Shown: in pieces, positions 52,901 through 62,595 of the stretch | Position numbering within the stretch: the stretch's first letter is position 1 | Layout: the number at the start of each line of letters is the position of its first letter | Assembly: GCA_037954325.1 (NCBI GenBank) | Contig: JBBMNZ010000019.1 | Location: 9,004,501-9,068,500, forward strand | DNA: 64,000 nucleotides | Source: Fistularia commersonii | Lineage: Eukaryota; Chordata; Actinopteri; Syngnathiformes; Fistulariidae | Direction: 5' to 3' | Notes under the pieces: model-generated | The model's input: the letters and a program-made list of their open reading frames with translations, nothing else | Told to the model about the DNA's origin: nothing | The model's database searches: none | Made by a program: the position numbers and the translations under genes

Positions 52901-55900
52901 CAGCAGTTTGAGAACGTTATAGATTATAAAACTACAAGTTGAACCTCAACGTGGGAAAGAGGTTAAAGTCTGAAACACACAGCAACAGACTTTCGCCTGT
53001 TGTCTTTGTTTGCAAAGTCAATTAAACATTTGATGTACATTCTCCAAAATAAATCATTCTGTAAGACAGATGCCAGGTAAAATGTTTAAGACCAAAAAAA
53101 ATGCAATCCAAGCTCCAAAACTTTCCAATTGTTCCTTTGGTGAAATTGAAATTCACTCCGTTGCCTTCATTTAAAATTAAGAGAGCAATGCGAATGAAAA
53201 GGTAACTGCCAATGTAGACGCATGCTGAGTGTTTATATGCCAGATGTCTGTCTTGCTTTAGAAGGCCATTGGAGTAATACATCAGTGAGGAAATGGTTTG
53301 ACCCATCAATGAAGACCAGGATGTGTGTGTGTGTGTATGTGTGTGTGTGTGTGTGTGTGAGCACAGGGATGATGTATCTCCTGGGAACCATTTGAGACTG
53401 TTAGAACACTATCAGATGAGCTGATGGGAAAACAGAGGAAAAGAGAAAGTGAGGAGATGTCTGCGTGTACGAGAGAGAAAGAGCAAGAGAGAGACAGAGT
53501 GAGAGAGAAAGAGAGAGACAGATAGACAGAGAGTGTGACAGAGAGAAAGAAAAGTGTTGTAACACTTCCTGACACAGGCCAGATCCAATGGAGACATGCA
53601 CCCTAGGGATGTTAGCAGTGATGTTCTTTCTAGTTCTCTTTGGAAAAAGTCCTTTGACCAGCAGTAACCCCTCTGTTGCTTGTAATCGGTACAAGTTCTG
53701 ACCTGAATGTGAATAGCTAAACCTGTCACAATCCTGTGAAGATTCATCTGGCCTGTTTTGCCTAACTAAGGTTAATATGACGCTCAAAACCAAAAATGAA
53801 CGGAAAGCTTTTTATTGGTTTCAAGAAGTTCCACAGCACCTCCGGTGTGTACATCAATGTACAACACAGAAACTCATCACGTGCATGTACAGCAAATATT
53901 TTTAACAAAATCCAAACCATGATATTTATGAATCAATGTTCCCAAACAACCAAACGCATCAAAAAGTGGTTGGGTGTGCCTGGGTGGAGCTTTTCCTACT
54001 CCAACTGTTGTTTTCCTTTTCCAGTTGTCAAACAGATGGTTTAACACCATGAAGTCACAAACCATAATAATGATTGGACACTTTTTTTCTCCCCCCAATC
54101 TACTATCCAATGGGCTTCAGCAGAAGAAAATCGTGATTGCTGTGATTGCTTTGACTCTGACATGCTCTGATGGGCACAGCAGGAAAGGGGGAAGGAAAAA
54201 CAAGAGATTTTTGAGCATCAAAATAAGGAATATTCAATTACTGTAGATGCAGAGATGGGATAAGGAATAGTTCTTCCCTTGTTTTTTTTATTTTTGTTTT
54301 GTTTTTCTATAATAGCATGCAAATAGGTATTTATTTTAGCTGCTAGGTCAGAATGTGCACCACTAAGCAAGCATTTTTCTCAAACACACAATTCTATGCT
54401 TGATTGTGTGATAGAGGAAGACAAGAAGAAATAGTGAAAGACAGAGAGCAAGACAGAAAAGCTCAATATCAATACCTTTCAAGTTAACGAAATATGAAAA
54501 ATCCTAGCCGTAGCATTCCTTTACCTTTAAACAATTCTACAAAGACCAGCCACCATGCTTTAGATGTCTACATAGACCTACAAGTTGAGCAGAATGTGCC
54601 ACAACTATTGTTTCTCACACAAAGAACTGAGCTGCTGACACTCTCCGTGCACTAAGGAGTACACACACACATTGATACAAATGCAGCACCTGACCTTTCA
54701 GGCCCTGCTGAGCCCATTAAGACTTTGTGGTGTTTCATTTGTTGCGGTAATGTCTTCCTCGGAAATATGCCAAAGGAAGGACAGCGAGGGTATAGTGGAC
54801 AACGTACTGTCCTCTACTGCGTTTCAATAGGCATGCTTCTGTGTCACTGTCATATTCTCCATTTTTTTGTTATTTTCACATTTGGCTGGGGAAACAAGAT
54901 CACAAATTTATGGTAATTGAAATGGCACAATCTTTTGGAGAAAATGCAGTCAATTTGATTCTGCAGCGAAAAAGGTCACCCTATTCAATTTGCACTCAAT
55001 GCCATACGCGGTGTGACAGGGAAACACCTGAAAGCAAACGATCTTATCAAGGCCTCACAGGCTTACCACTTACCCACTGGATAAAAGCTATTTGCTGATT
55101 ACTAAATAAACGCATTACCTTTTACCTTGACTTCTCTGTGTGCAAGTGGGTGCCTTGTTGCTCCTGGATCCAGGTAGGAGACCGCCATGCAGTCCCTTGT
55201 GACATTGTGAGCATGTTATCTGAGTAGGCTTTTTTTTGCACACTTCTAAGTGCGTGTATAGGCAGCACATTTGGTGACGGTGGTCAAACACAGAGGACTT
55301 AATAAGCCCTTGTATGTTATGCAAGCGGGGATGCACCTATCTTCACAAGTAAAGAAATAAAACAACATCAAAGAGATTGTGTACGCGATTCAATACAATC
55401 CAAACTCTGTGACGTGAGACAGGGAAAGTGAGAAAGGATGAGCAGGGCATGAAAGCTCTCAGACGTTTCTTTGTACCGTCAACATCGAATGTCGAGCTGC
55501 ATTTCATCTTAATCTGGGATCTTTTCTCTGTGGAATACTGATCATGTTGCCTTTGGTTTTGATAGCCTCCCGTTTTGAAACTTGCATTTAGCTAAACACG
55601 AGCGCCACACCTGCACACAGTACGAGGCTGGGGAATGTCTGCCAAATACAGAATGATCTATGGCTGCTCACCACTTGATGACAAGTGTCCAACCCTTCAA
55701 ATCACTCCATAATCTGCCCATCAAGTCATTATAGAGCTCGGCTCAAAGCTATATAGAAACAGCCACAGGGCAGCATGGACATTGTTATTTGTTACGCTTA
55801 CTTGAACCATTTTGGGTACGACTGAACGTCTTCTAATATCTCGGGAACACTATTTCATAGACAATGGAACCTATTCTGAATACCATGAACCACCAGGGGA

Positions 55901-58228
55901 GTTCCGATCAGTGTATTTCATCAGTATTACAAATTAAAGACTGAAAAAATGGTACGAGGACAAAACCACCTCTTTCAAATACACAACTGAACATAGCCTG
56001 GTAGTTTACAAATTATATGGGCCCCCACATTTATTGTCATTTATTGACAGATATTTGAACTTCACATACATACCATACTACCAAAAAAAATCACACCAGT
56101 GATTATTTTACCTTCACTGTACAGCATTTTTGCCAACATTGTTGTTTTTAAACGTGCAACTAAAAAGGACTGAATTGAATCGGATAACATCTAGAGCACA
56201 TAACTGTTGAAAAAGAATTACAGCAGTGTGTATATATATCACTGTTTTTGTCTTGAAGCAAGAAAGGGGCGGACGGGGAGGGGATTTCTGTCAGCAGTGA
56301 CCGCGTGTCAGTAAAAGCTTCTGCTTTAAGTTTAGGCTGAGAAGCTACTGATTGGGCAGCAAGTGAGTCATCCAAGCATCCACTCACTCATGCATCAGCA
56401 GAGCCTTGGAGAGCCTCTTGAACTATTTGAGTCCTGTGTAGACTTAAATGCTTCAGGGGGAAGTAAGCTAGCGCTCTAAGCAGGCAGAGCACATCATAAA
56501 GCTTACTTAGAATAGAGGATTTTTTTTTTTCTGCATGGACAACAAAGCATAACAAAATAAAGTCATGGTCAGGAAAAGCTGGTTCTTCATGTGTGCAGCA
56601 AAACAGTCCACAATTTACAGAACCAAAATGTGATTGGTTATTATCAAATTTTATAAAATGCTTTGCTAGCATCCAGTTTCACTTTGATGCAGATGTCAAA
56701 ATAACCATCATACCTTGTAAGATTCAACGGGAAAGGGTATAATCAGCAGGAATTTAATCAAATTGCATTAAATTGCTCTGCAATAGTCAAGGTGGGTTAT
56801 CAGCACCTGGATGGACACATTACTTTTTGACTTTTGAACAGAAAGTCTGAACACAAAAAGAGCTAGCAGCTGTCATAGTTTTGTGACACAATAAAAAAAA
56901 AAAAAAATAAATAAAAAAAAAAAAATAAAATAAAATATATATATATATATACAAAATATCTAAAAAATATATAAAAATATAAAAAAATATATAAAAAAAC
57001 TAAAAACTCAAATACAGAGTTTAAATTTACCTTATAGATATGGGAAAATTAGTGGACTTATCAGTTGATTGAAGCTGTGCTTCAAAAATCCATAGCCTGG
57101 TTACTGAGAGGTGGTGTTTGGTAGGAGTTTACATTGTGAGGTCATTGCTGGGTTCATCAGGAAACATCCAAGAATAAAAAAACTTTCAACTGGAAAGGTA
57201 TTAAATTACTGTTTAATACCTATCAGGTCTTTCTATTTGAATATTGATAAATTCACTTTTTCCTCTCTACTTTCAATTAATATTTGGCCTTGGGAAAATA
57301 TTATTTTCCAGAAAAAATAAAATATTATTGAGTGCTCTGTAGGAAATTATTGACAGAATATACCAGAGATCAAATGCTGGCCAGTGCAGGTGCTTTTGTC
57401 GGATCTGCTGTCAACACACACTCACACACCCGCTTGCACGCACGCACGCACAACTCAACTCAGCTCAGCTCAAGTCAGCTCAGCTCAGCTCAACTCCCCC
57501 TCCGATCGCTCTGTTGCTGATTCCCTTTTTTGTCTTTCATTCTTTTTTCCCCCTGCTGGTTGTCACTTTCAACTCTTTGCTTTCAAGAACACTGTCAATC
57601 TCTGATCACCTCACTTAATCTGAATGAAAATACAATTTCTTAACTCTAACTTTCATCTCCCTTACAAAAAGGGAGAGGAAAATAAAAGCACTCGAGGAAA
57701 GCTGTGTTTATACCTTCCGCCACCTGAAAAATGTGCACTGTTAAATAATACAGAAGAATGTTGGTCTTATCATGTGGCATCTTTGCAATGTAGCTGTGTG
57801 TGTGAGGGTGAAAGCGTATGAGTCTGGGGGGGTTGGATTATTGGCTTAGTGTTTTGGCCAGGTTAAAGTGAAACAGCCCTGAAAGGCTCTTAGTGGAGAT
57901 TACCCCAGGTACTAAAAATAGTTATTCCCACCCGATACACACACAAAACTGAAAGCGATGAAAGTGTTGTGTCTAGCCAGAAAAGGCCACTATCTGATCT
58001 TTGTATAGGGTGTCTCAATTACACACACACACATACACACATACACACATACACACACACACACACACCATTGCACAAACACTCACACCCGTATACACTA
58101 GTGTGATGAGATGGGTATCCACTGGAGGCTGAGGATCAGCTGGGCAGGAACACCAAACCATGCCTCAATCAGCAACAGCCGACTGGGACCGTGGGGTGTG
58201 TGCATGAGAGAGAGAGTGAGAGAGAGAA

Positions 58229-58279
<51 letters not shown>

Positions 58280-61200
58280 CCACGACCAAATCAAAAGATG
58301 TTCCCTTTCTCTTTTTCCAAACATTCCCTGAAGGGGCTATTTTTCTGGCCGTATCCACCACCCCTCTCCCTATCTATTTATTCCCTATCTATTTATTTTT
58401 TCCCTATCCTCCTTCCAGCTTTTCTATTCAGAAGTGACTGTTGAAGGCCAGAATATATTTGTTTAGCCACTGCAGCTTCAACTTCCCATCAGCCAGGAAC
58501 AAATTCTTTTGCCTTGGGAGGGAGAGAGACAGAGGAAAGGAAGGCAGAGAGAAAGGATGGCAGAGAGCAGGGCCCTCAGTGTTGCGATGCGGCGGGTTGA
58601 GAGGTCTTGCTGTGGAGTGGATCTGACAGATGCTCCAAGATGACACAGGCTTGGAAACCCTTTGTCTGCATCTCTACTATTTGTCTGAGCCTACTTGTCT
58701 GTGCGCCATCTCATTTGTGTATCTTGAAAAAGCATGGCTGCCGGTCTGAAGGCATGGGTCGCCTACAGTTCGACAGTAATGTAGGATTTCTTCCATCAGA
58801 CAGAGCAAACAATGTCTCAGCATAGAAAAAAAAAAAAAACTGAAGAGAACCCAAAATGAGGAAGGTATAGTGTTTTCTAATAAGATACACTTGAGAAAAT
58901 AATATTATACAGGGGAATATGATAATTCATACACCCTTTGCTAGAGCGGCGAACTGGGGTGTGTGGTATATTCTCAAATGTCAGCATAAATTTGCAAAAT
59001 AAAGGCAAACGGTATTCAGCAGGGTGTAGAAGCAGGAACAATAAGGGTCTCTGCTGTCTGCATGTGTGTATGCGCTTGTGTGTGACAATCCTTGTATTAG
59101 AGCGCTACCACTTTGTGTACGCTCCTGGCTCAGCTCACAGGAGTGCCTGTCCCTGACTATGTGAGCTATTCTATGCTTATTCACGTTTGCAGCCTTAGAT
59201 AAACACTTTATCACATATTTGTTCAAAGCTTTATAAGATGACCCAATCGATCTAATCTCCCTTTACTTAAGAGTAAGCACCAGAGCATCTGTTGAAAAAG
59301 GCATAAACAAGCAAGACAAAGCACTATAATGCCTTTTGAAGTCTGGTGCCTTCAAACATGGGATCCTGTAGGAGCAATATAAAAAAAATGCCAGACTGAC
59401 AGAGCTCTCACACAGCGTGCACGCATGCACACACCCGGTGTGTCCATGTAAAATATCCAAGTAATGCTTTAAGCCTCGACATCTTATTTTGCTACCTGCA
59501 AAGCCCACAACCTTTTACTTCCAATCCATGGGCTTTGATTTGGGCTGGCATGAATCCAAGCCTTTCCCAGTCAATGTGTTTATTTCTTTTTTTCTCTACC
59601 CATCTGTCCACATATCCGTCTTCCTTGTCATCTGTTGGCCTTTCCCTTCTATCTTTGCACCTCCTTTTGTTTTCACTTTTCTATATGTCCTTGTCCTTTT
59701 ATTCCATCTGTCACCATCCAACATTTGTGCTTGCCAAAAAGAGAGGTAAAGTAATGACATTGTGTCAGAGGGGAAAGTCTCACTGATTTCCCTGCTTAAA
59801 TGCAAAGACGGGCTCACATTGCGCAATTATAGACGCAGAACTGTGATGGGACCAGGCTATGTCCAAGAACAGCATCAATTAGAACTTCATAAGAAACTTG
59901 CTATTGTGTCAAGGCTCAGATGAAATCCGAGCAGAGACTTGTGGACATTAGGTCAGACTTCTGCGCCTTTATCTCCCGCAGTACATTGGGAACTTATTGG
60001 AGTAACCACCCCTTAACAACTGCAGCCCAAAATAGACTGTGGACATTCACAGCCAGCCCATTTTGAAGAGGTGTCAAACACACTGTGCCAGAAGCCATAG
60101 CTGTTATGTGTGTGTTACAAGAGGGTGGGGGCGGGGGGCGGTGGGGGTATCACTCTCCACGTTTTGTGTCAGGGACAGTCGGGACAGTGGCAGGGATTGA
60201 AGCAAAAGGCCAGACAGGGGACAGCTTGTGATCTGAGGCCATATGCTGCTTACAGAGAAAGGACAAACACATACACAGACAGAAACATGGACTTATTTGC
60301 ATTCATACACTCACACAGGATGCTAGTTATTACCATTGTCCCCTTAATGAATAACGTGACTTTCCGTACAATACTTCCGGTCCTCGACACAGTTTATAAC
60401 CTGCCCGGTGTGTCACAAGGCTGTCATCTAAAGGAGAGGTCCGATGAAGGAAAAAAAAAAAAAAAAGGTGGGTGTTTTACCTTTTGGTCTAAGCTGCAAA
60501 TCATTTAAACTGGTGACTAACTTATGAAAGCTCGACCTTCCGGAGAGCACATGTTCTGATGGAGACAATTAAAATGTAGGCATAGGTGTAGCAGCTGCAC
60601 CCATCTCTTTCACATGATAGCAAAACCCTATTCATTGCAAAACATAGATTTTTTTATATGAAACAAAGAAAAAAAGATAAGTAAAGTAAGTAAAGAAAAA
60701 AAATCCAATCATGGGACTAAAGCCTGGTCATTTATTAACATACTCTATGACTTTTTAACATTTGATTGGATGCTCCTCTGCCTTGTGTGGAGGCCAACTG
60801 GGGGGTGCAGGAAATACAGCTGCAGCCCCAGCCTTCTGATCCTTACTGAGCTTCAAACTTTCCCCTGTCAGATTAAAAAGGATTAGCCGGGTCCTGCTGT
60901 CTGATGAACTGAGCACTTCATATAGTGACTTGAAACTTTCCAAAGATGGAAAAAAAAGAAAATGAGAAAACGTTGGTCAGGGAACTGTATTACTTCCTTG
61001 AAACCCTCAGCTTGATTAGAAAGCCCTTACATACACCCAGTGTTATAATATAGCTCCAGGCTTATTTAGAGTGTGAAAACACCCCCTAATAACTGCATTG
61101 TAAAAACTCTGTTTGGATACAAACATGTGCACTGGTTTGTGGAGGCATGTGCATGTGCAGGCACACAAATGCAAACTGATTCCCATTTTGGAAGTCACAC

Positions 61201-62595
61201 CCACCATCTTACTCAGAGCTTCAGGGTCCTCAGTAGGTGCTAAGTTCCGAACACACACGAACACACACGAACACACACACACGCGCACACACACACACAC
61301 GCACACACACACACACACACACACAGTCATCGGTATTTTTAATCACCCCAGAGCCACTTGGTGGTTGTAAACCATATCACTCTCAAATAGGAAAAAAGCC
61401 ACAGCCAAACCAGCTTGTTCCGGGGCTCCCAACTCCTGTGCTTTTGTTTGCGTGTTTATGAGTGTGTGTTGTGTAGATCTGCAAAGATTGTGTGTGTGTT
61501 GATTTAAAGAGACTGAAAAAAGTGGTCGGTAGAGAAGGGAGGTTTAACGTCAAAAGAATTTCGACAGTTATCTGCAGTTGCCTGCAAGACCACTGTGGAA
61601 ATAAACACACACTAGAGGCACTGAAAACATGACTACATGACAAAGGGACGGGCGCATACACACACACACACAAACACACACACACGCTGCCTTCTCAAAC
61701 AGGGTTTTTTCCTCCTGAGGCAAGGCTAAAGCATCCAATCTCAGTCTTTCTTGTCTATCTCTGGCACTGATAAAGGCTTATAATGAACTGGGGGCTAGAA
61801 CTCAGTCCCAAGACTGATGGCTTTATGGCCTGGTCAGATCATCACCCTCTGTGAACTTGGACTCGGCCTGTACCACTGTTAGAACAGAAGCAGAGGATCC
61901 AAAGGAACGGGACGGATGGGAGGAGGCAGAGACAAAGGGGAGAAAGCTAAGATTACAGTTTTACACACCAACCTTTGAAAAGGATTTTACAATACACCCG
62001 CCAAGTCCAGAGTTTACGTCCGCTTTCAGATGTGCGCCGCATTTCTGACTCTCAGCTGAAATAAATGCTCACAGTTTTGATAAGGAAGCCTACCACGGTC
62101 AGGATCCAAACACGAGGACAAAGTTCCTACTGGGCTTATCACGCTACATATTATCTCCCTGTTTTGCACATTGAAGCGATATAAAAACATGTTTGTAAAC
62201 CGGTAGTGGTTATACATTTTTTTGGCTCACATTCAGAAGGAGATACGTAGTGCTTGCTCGGCCACATGATAATACCAGGTCACTCTGACTCCACCGAACC
62301 ACATCTAGAAAGCTCTCTTCCGTAATGCGAAGAAACACCGTATCAGAGAATTCTAACAAATAAGCAAATTTTCATAAATCATATATATACTGCGAAGAAT
62401 GCGATCTGCACTTACCTCAAAAAGATTGGATGTCTCGTTGCCATACTGAGTGGAAATGATCTCTGATTGGTCATTGTACCATTTGAGGCCACCCAGGAAA
62501 CTGTCTGCATCTAAGTCACTGACATCCAGCTCTGAGAGGTCTAGTTCGGGGAGGTCTGGGCAGAGGGGCTGGTCTTCACCAACCAAGGCAGCACA
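30468..62595 (-). CDS. ppargc1a: ppargc1a (PGC-1alpha) spliced coding region, exons 2-13
   Basis: This is the nuclear transcriptional coactivator PGC-1alpha, which docks on nuclear receptors (PPARgamma, ERRs) and other factors and recruits acetyltransferases, Mediator and splicing factors to switch on mitochondrial and oxidative genes. Twelve minus-strand exons were found by matching translated segments to the family and then placing GT/AG splice sites: 62595-62416, 49035-48841, 47418-47293, 46274-44930, 44035-43990, 43742-43669, 40311-39078, 37367-37275, 36387-36267, 34533-34412, 33983-33832 and 30571-30468. Every junction keeps phase and the total of 3792 nt is divisible by three, giving 1263 residues plus a stop. 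The order is activation domain, NR boxes, phospho-motifs, HCF motif, RS region, RRM and C-terminal cap-binding motif. Segments such as SELDVSDLDADSFLGGLKW and YDSYEEYQHERLKREEHRRD identify the alpha paralogue rather than beta. Introns run from 247 bp (intron 6) to 13.4 kb (intron 2). Exon 1 is not securely located. Confidence 0.97.
30572..33831 (-). other. ppargc1a: Intron 12 of ppargc1a
   Basis: This intron of 3260 bp contains a short (TC)n run at 32881-32900 and A-rich runs near 32516-32556. Nothing else supported. Confidence 0.85.
33832..33983 (-). CDS. ppargc1a: ppargc1a exon 12: RRM second half (RNP1)
   Basis: This exon has 152 nt (one base, 50 codons, one base). The acceptor is cttgaccag and the donor is CTTGG followed by gtaagt. 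It encodes (G)DNFGFITYRYTCDALAALEN and then the GHTLRRLNEPQFEL and CFGGQKQFCKSHYTDL segments. DNFGFITY is the RNP1 motif. The tail QKQFCKSHYTDLD matches mammalian RKQFFKSNYADLD. The RRM with the RS region couples PGC-1alpha to RNA processing. Confidence 0.96.
34334..34391. repeat. CA microsatellite beside the exon 11 donor
   Basis: About 58 bp of (CA)n with small interruptions, (UG)n in the transcript, starting about 20 nt after the exon 11 donor. Confidence 0.95.
34412..34533 (-). CDS. ppargc1a: ppargc1a exon 11: RRM first half (RNP2)
   Basis: This exon has 122 nt (40 codons plus two bases). The acceptor is acgagcag, giving EERRVVYVGRLRSDCTRTEL and then KCRFEVFGEIEECAVNLRDD. VVYVGRL is the RNP2 strand and FEVFGEIEEC the following helix and strand of the RNA-recognition motif. 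The donor is GATGG followed by gtaagg. A long (UG)n tract begins about 20 nt into the downstream intron on the transcript. A GAG triplet just upstream of the CAG acceptor could in theory add one Gln, but GAG acceptors are rarely used. Confidence 0.96.
34534..36266 (-). other. ppargc1a: Intron 10 of ppargc1a
   Basis: This intron of 1733 bp holds no supported feature beyond short A runs. Confidence 0.85.
36267..36387 (-). CDS. ppargc1a: ppargc1a exon 10: charged helix before the RRM
   Basis: This exon has 121 nt (one base plus 40 codons). The acceptor is ttccccacag and the donor is GCAATA followed by gtgagtt. It encodes YDSYEEYQHERLKREEHRRD and then YEKREIERAEQRDRQMQKAI, a highly charged Arg/Glu-rich stretch expected to be helical. 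It is nearly identical to the mammalian segment and diagnostic for PGC-1alpha rather than PGC-1beta. It ends in phase 0, immediately before the RRM. Confidence 0.96.
36388..37274 (-). other. ppargc1a: Intron 9 of ppargc1a
   Basis: This intron of 887 bp holds no supported feature. Confidence 0.85.
37275..37367 (-). CDS. ppargc1a: ppargc1a exon 9: RS-rich segment
   Basis: This exon has 93 nt (one base, 30 codons, two bases). The acceptor is tactgcag and the donor is CCAAG followed by gtgatt. It encodes SRHNSESSTFRSRSQRSPHP and then QSRSPLSRRP, with Arg1098 split to exon 10. It continues the RS region and ends with the conserved SPLSRRPR before YDSYEEY (human SPYSRRPRYDSYEEY). It is short and was identified from the translation and phase, since the gap between exons 8 and 10 must carry one base in and two bases out. 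Confidence 0.93.
37368..39077 (-). other. ppargc1a: Intron 8 of ppargc1a
   Basis: This intron of 1710 bp holds only short poly-A/T runs. No supported feature. Confidence 0.85.
39078..40311 (-). CDS. ppargc1a: ppargc1a exon 8: HCF-binding motif, conserved repression/regulatory segment, start of RS region
   Basis: This exon has 1234 nt (two bases, 410 codons, two bases). The acceptor is cctctag and the donor is TCCTG followed by gtaagtc. It starts (G)LTPPTTPPHKASQENPF; T658 and T662 match human T295 and T299 (Fbw7 degron and p38 site). It then has KGPEQTELYAQLSK (718-731), the DHDY host-cell-factor-binding motif (768-771), a long Ser/Thr-rich fish-specific stretch, RAELNKHFGHP (902-912), a Cys/Ser/Pro-rich segment (LLFDCSPCSPSC, SVSPP), and an Arg/Ser region (about 1033-1056) that recruits splicing and RNA-processing factors in mammals. 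The last codon (Trp1067) is completed by exon 9. The opposite strand also has open frames here, but they lack family matches. Confidence 0.95.
40312..43668 (-). other. ppargc1a: Intron 7 of ppargc1a
   Basis: This intron of 3357 bp contains an 86-bp pure (AC)n tract at 41225-41310. No other coding or RNA feature is seen. Confidence 0.85.
41225..41310. repeat. Pure (AC)n microsatellite in intron 7
   Basis: 86 bp, 43 units, uninterrupted. Confidence 0.98.
43669..43742 (-). CDS. ppargc1a: ppargc1a exon 7
   Basis: This exon has 74 nt, one base in and one base out. It encodes DHKGSPFESKTIECTLSVEIAGTP and then the first base of Gly656. The acceptor is tttttttgtctttcag and the donor is CCCAG followed by gtaagc. 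It matches human DPKGSPFENKTIERTLSVELSGTA. Because the exon starts T-GAC, any upstream shift of the acceptor by 3n+1 bases puts an in-frame TGA at its start. This is relevant to truncated N-terminal isoforms. Confidence 0.94.
43990..44035 (-). CDS. ppargc1a: ppargc1a exon 6: TPESP phospho-motif
   Basis: This exon has 46 nt, entered with one base from exon 5 and left with two bases of an Asn codon. It encodes (A)KPTTLPLPLTPESP(N). The acceptor is ttctgcag and the donor is CCAAA followed by gtaagtg. T626 and S629 correspond to human T263 and S266, which p38 MAPK phosphorylates. TPESP is also one of the two Fbw7/Cdc4 phosphodegrons described for PGC-1alpha. The exon is almost identical to the mammalian one (PTTLSLPLTPESPN). 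Confidence 0.94.
44036..44929 (-). other. ppargc1a: Intron 5 of ppargc1a
   Basis: This intron is 894 bp. The exon-5 reading frame stays open for about 90 codons into it (to 44664), ending in non-conserved residues, so intron retention would give a truncated protein. No other feature is seen. Confidence 0.85.
44930..46274 (-). CDS. ppargc1a: ppargc1a exon 5, enlarged, with Ser-, Gln- and Asp-rich tracts and a PGC-1beta-like module
   Basis: This exon has 1345 nt (448 codons plus one base) and is fully open. Human exon 5 has about 68 codons. The acceptor is caacag and the donor is TTAG followed by gtaatc. In order it encodes: the conserved start (MESPWNGKAR, RPCTELLKYLT) with the LLKYL box at residues 194-198; a Ser-rich run at about 233-257; a Q9 run at 269-277; the segment LAAARFIRYMHSYSLPPRE at about 355-373; an extra LSQLL box at 429-433; DLLSVLSPITFDQENWLNQ at about 498-516; an Asp-rich acidic tract at 539-559; and a tail ending GHPLL that splices to AKPTT of exon 6. 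The Ser and Gln insertions fit what is described for fish PGC-1alpha. The RYMHSYSLPPR to acidic-tract order resembles human PGC-1beta. The reading frame runs on about 90 codons past the donor, but the donor restores the conserved LLAKPTTLPLPLTPESPN join and correct phase. Confidence 0.93.
45948..45971 (-). repeat. ppargc1a: Coding CAG repeat (poly-Gln) in exon 5
   Basis: Eight CAG codons followed by CAA give Q9 at residues 269-277. The pure CAG run makes length variation likely. Confidence 0.95.
46275..47292 (-). other. ppargc1a: Intron 4 of ppargc1a
   Basis: This intron of 1018 bp holds no supported feature. Confidence 0.85.
47293..47418 (-). CDS. ppargc1a: ppargc1a exon 4: LKKLL nuclear-receptor box
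   Basis: This exon has 126 nt (42 codons), phase 0. It starts LKKLLLAPANSQLSYNQY right after a ctgcag acceptor and ends PPPAVVK before gtaggg. LKKLL (residues 126-130) is the main LXXLL docking motif used for ligand-dependent binding to PPARs, ERRs and other nuclear receptors in this family. The rest (HAASSNHRIRPPP) aligns with the mammalian HANHNHRIRTNPAIVK segment. It is too short for a standard long-ORF search and was identified by reading the minus-strand translation. Confidence 0.95.
47419..48840 (-). other. ppargc1a: Intron 3 of ppargc1a
   Basis: This intron of 1422 bp is A/T-rich, with a 20-nt T run near 47847-47866. Nothing else supported. Confidence 0.85.
48841..49035 (-). CDS. ppargc1a: ppargc1a exon 3
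   Basis: This exon has 195 nt (65 codons), phase 0 at both ends. It encodes K-IDEENEANLLAVLTETLDS, then an acidic stretch and a Ser/Pro-rich tail (SPDGSPRTPEPEEPSL). The donor is CTT followed by gtaag. The last Leu joins exon 4 to rebuild the L-LKKLL nuclear-receptor box. The acceptor is a tandem AAGAAG, so the first Lys may be optional. It continues the activation domain (residues 61-125). The segment LLAVLTETLDSIPVDEDGLPSFEAL matches the family almost residue for residue. Confidence 0.96.
49869..49926. repeat. Alternating GT/GC tract in intron 2
   Basis: 58 bp of strict purine-pyrimidine alternation with a GC core, about 0.8 kb into the intron from exon 3. Confidence 0.97.
53322..53359. 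repeat. (TG)n microsatellite in intron 2
   Basis: 38 bp with one interruption; a GA-rich run follows at about 53468-53550. Confidence 0.95.
56888..57000. repeat. A/T-only low-complexity stretch
   Basis: Nearly pure A and T over about 110 bp, with AAAAATA and ATAT units; likely a decayed poly-A/AT repeat. Confidence 0.9.
58021..58068. repeat. (AC)n/(ATAC)n microsatellite
   Basis: 48 bp compound repeat in intron 2. Confidence 0.95.
58206..58275. repeat. (GA)n microsatellite
   Basis: 70 bp GA repeat with minor interruptions; (UC)n on the ppargc1a transcript. Confidence 0.95.
61250..61325. repeat. CA/CG compound repeat
   Basis: Begins with tandem ACACACACGA units and continues as a CA repeat. 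Confidence 0.93.
62416..62595 (-). CDS. ppargc1a: ppargc1a exon 2: N-terminal activation domain
   Basis: This exon has 180 nt (60 codons), phase 0 at both ends, the same length as human exon 2. The acceptor reads cttgcag before TGT and the donor is GAG followed by gtaagtg. It begins CAALVGEDQPLCPDLPELDL and ends ETSNLFE. This is the acidic activation domain that binds CBP/p300, SRC-1 and GCN5-type acetyltransferases in mammals. The Leu/Asp pattern (PELDLSELD) and SFLGGLKW are nearly identical to the mammalian protein, with small fish-type changes such as VSDLDAD. A Cys follows directly after the splice acceptor, as in mammals, so the upstream exon must end in phase 0. Confidence 0.97.

Larger units (their letters stand above)
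49036..62415 (-). other. ppargc1a: Intron 2 of ppargc1a (13.4 kb)
   Basis: This is the largest intron in the window. It has no convincing exon and no intact mobile element. It contains microsatellites at 49869-49926, 53322-53359, 58021-58068, 58206-58275 and 61250-61325 and an A/T-only stretch at 56888-57000. In mammals intron 2 holds a liver alternative promoter; nothing here can be assigned to one by eye. Open frames seen on both strands are short and lack family matches. Confidence 0.8.
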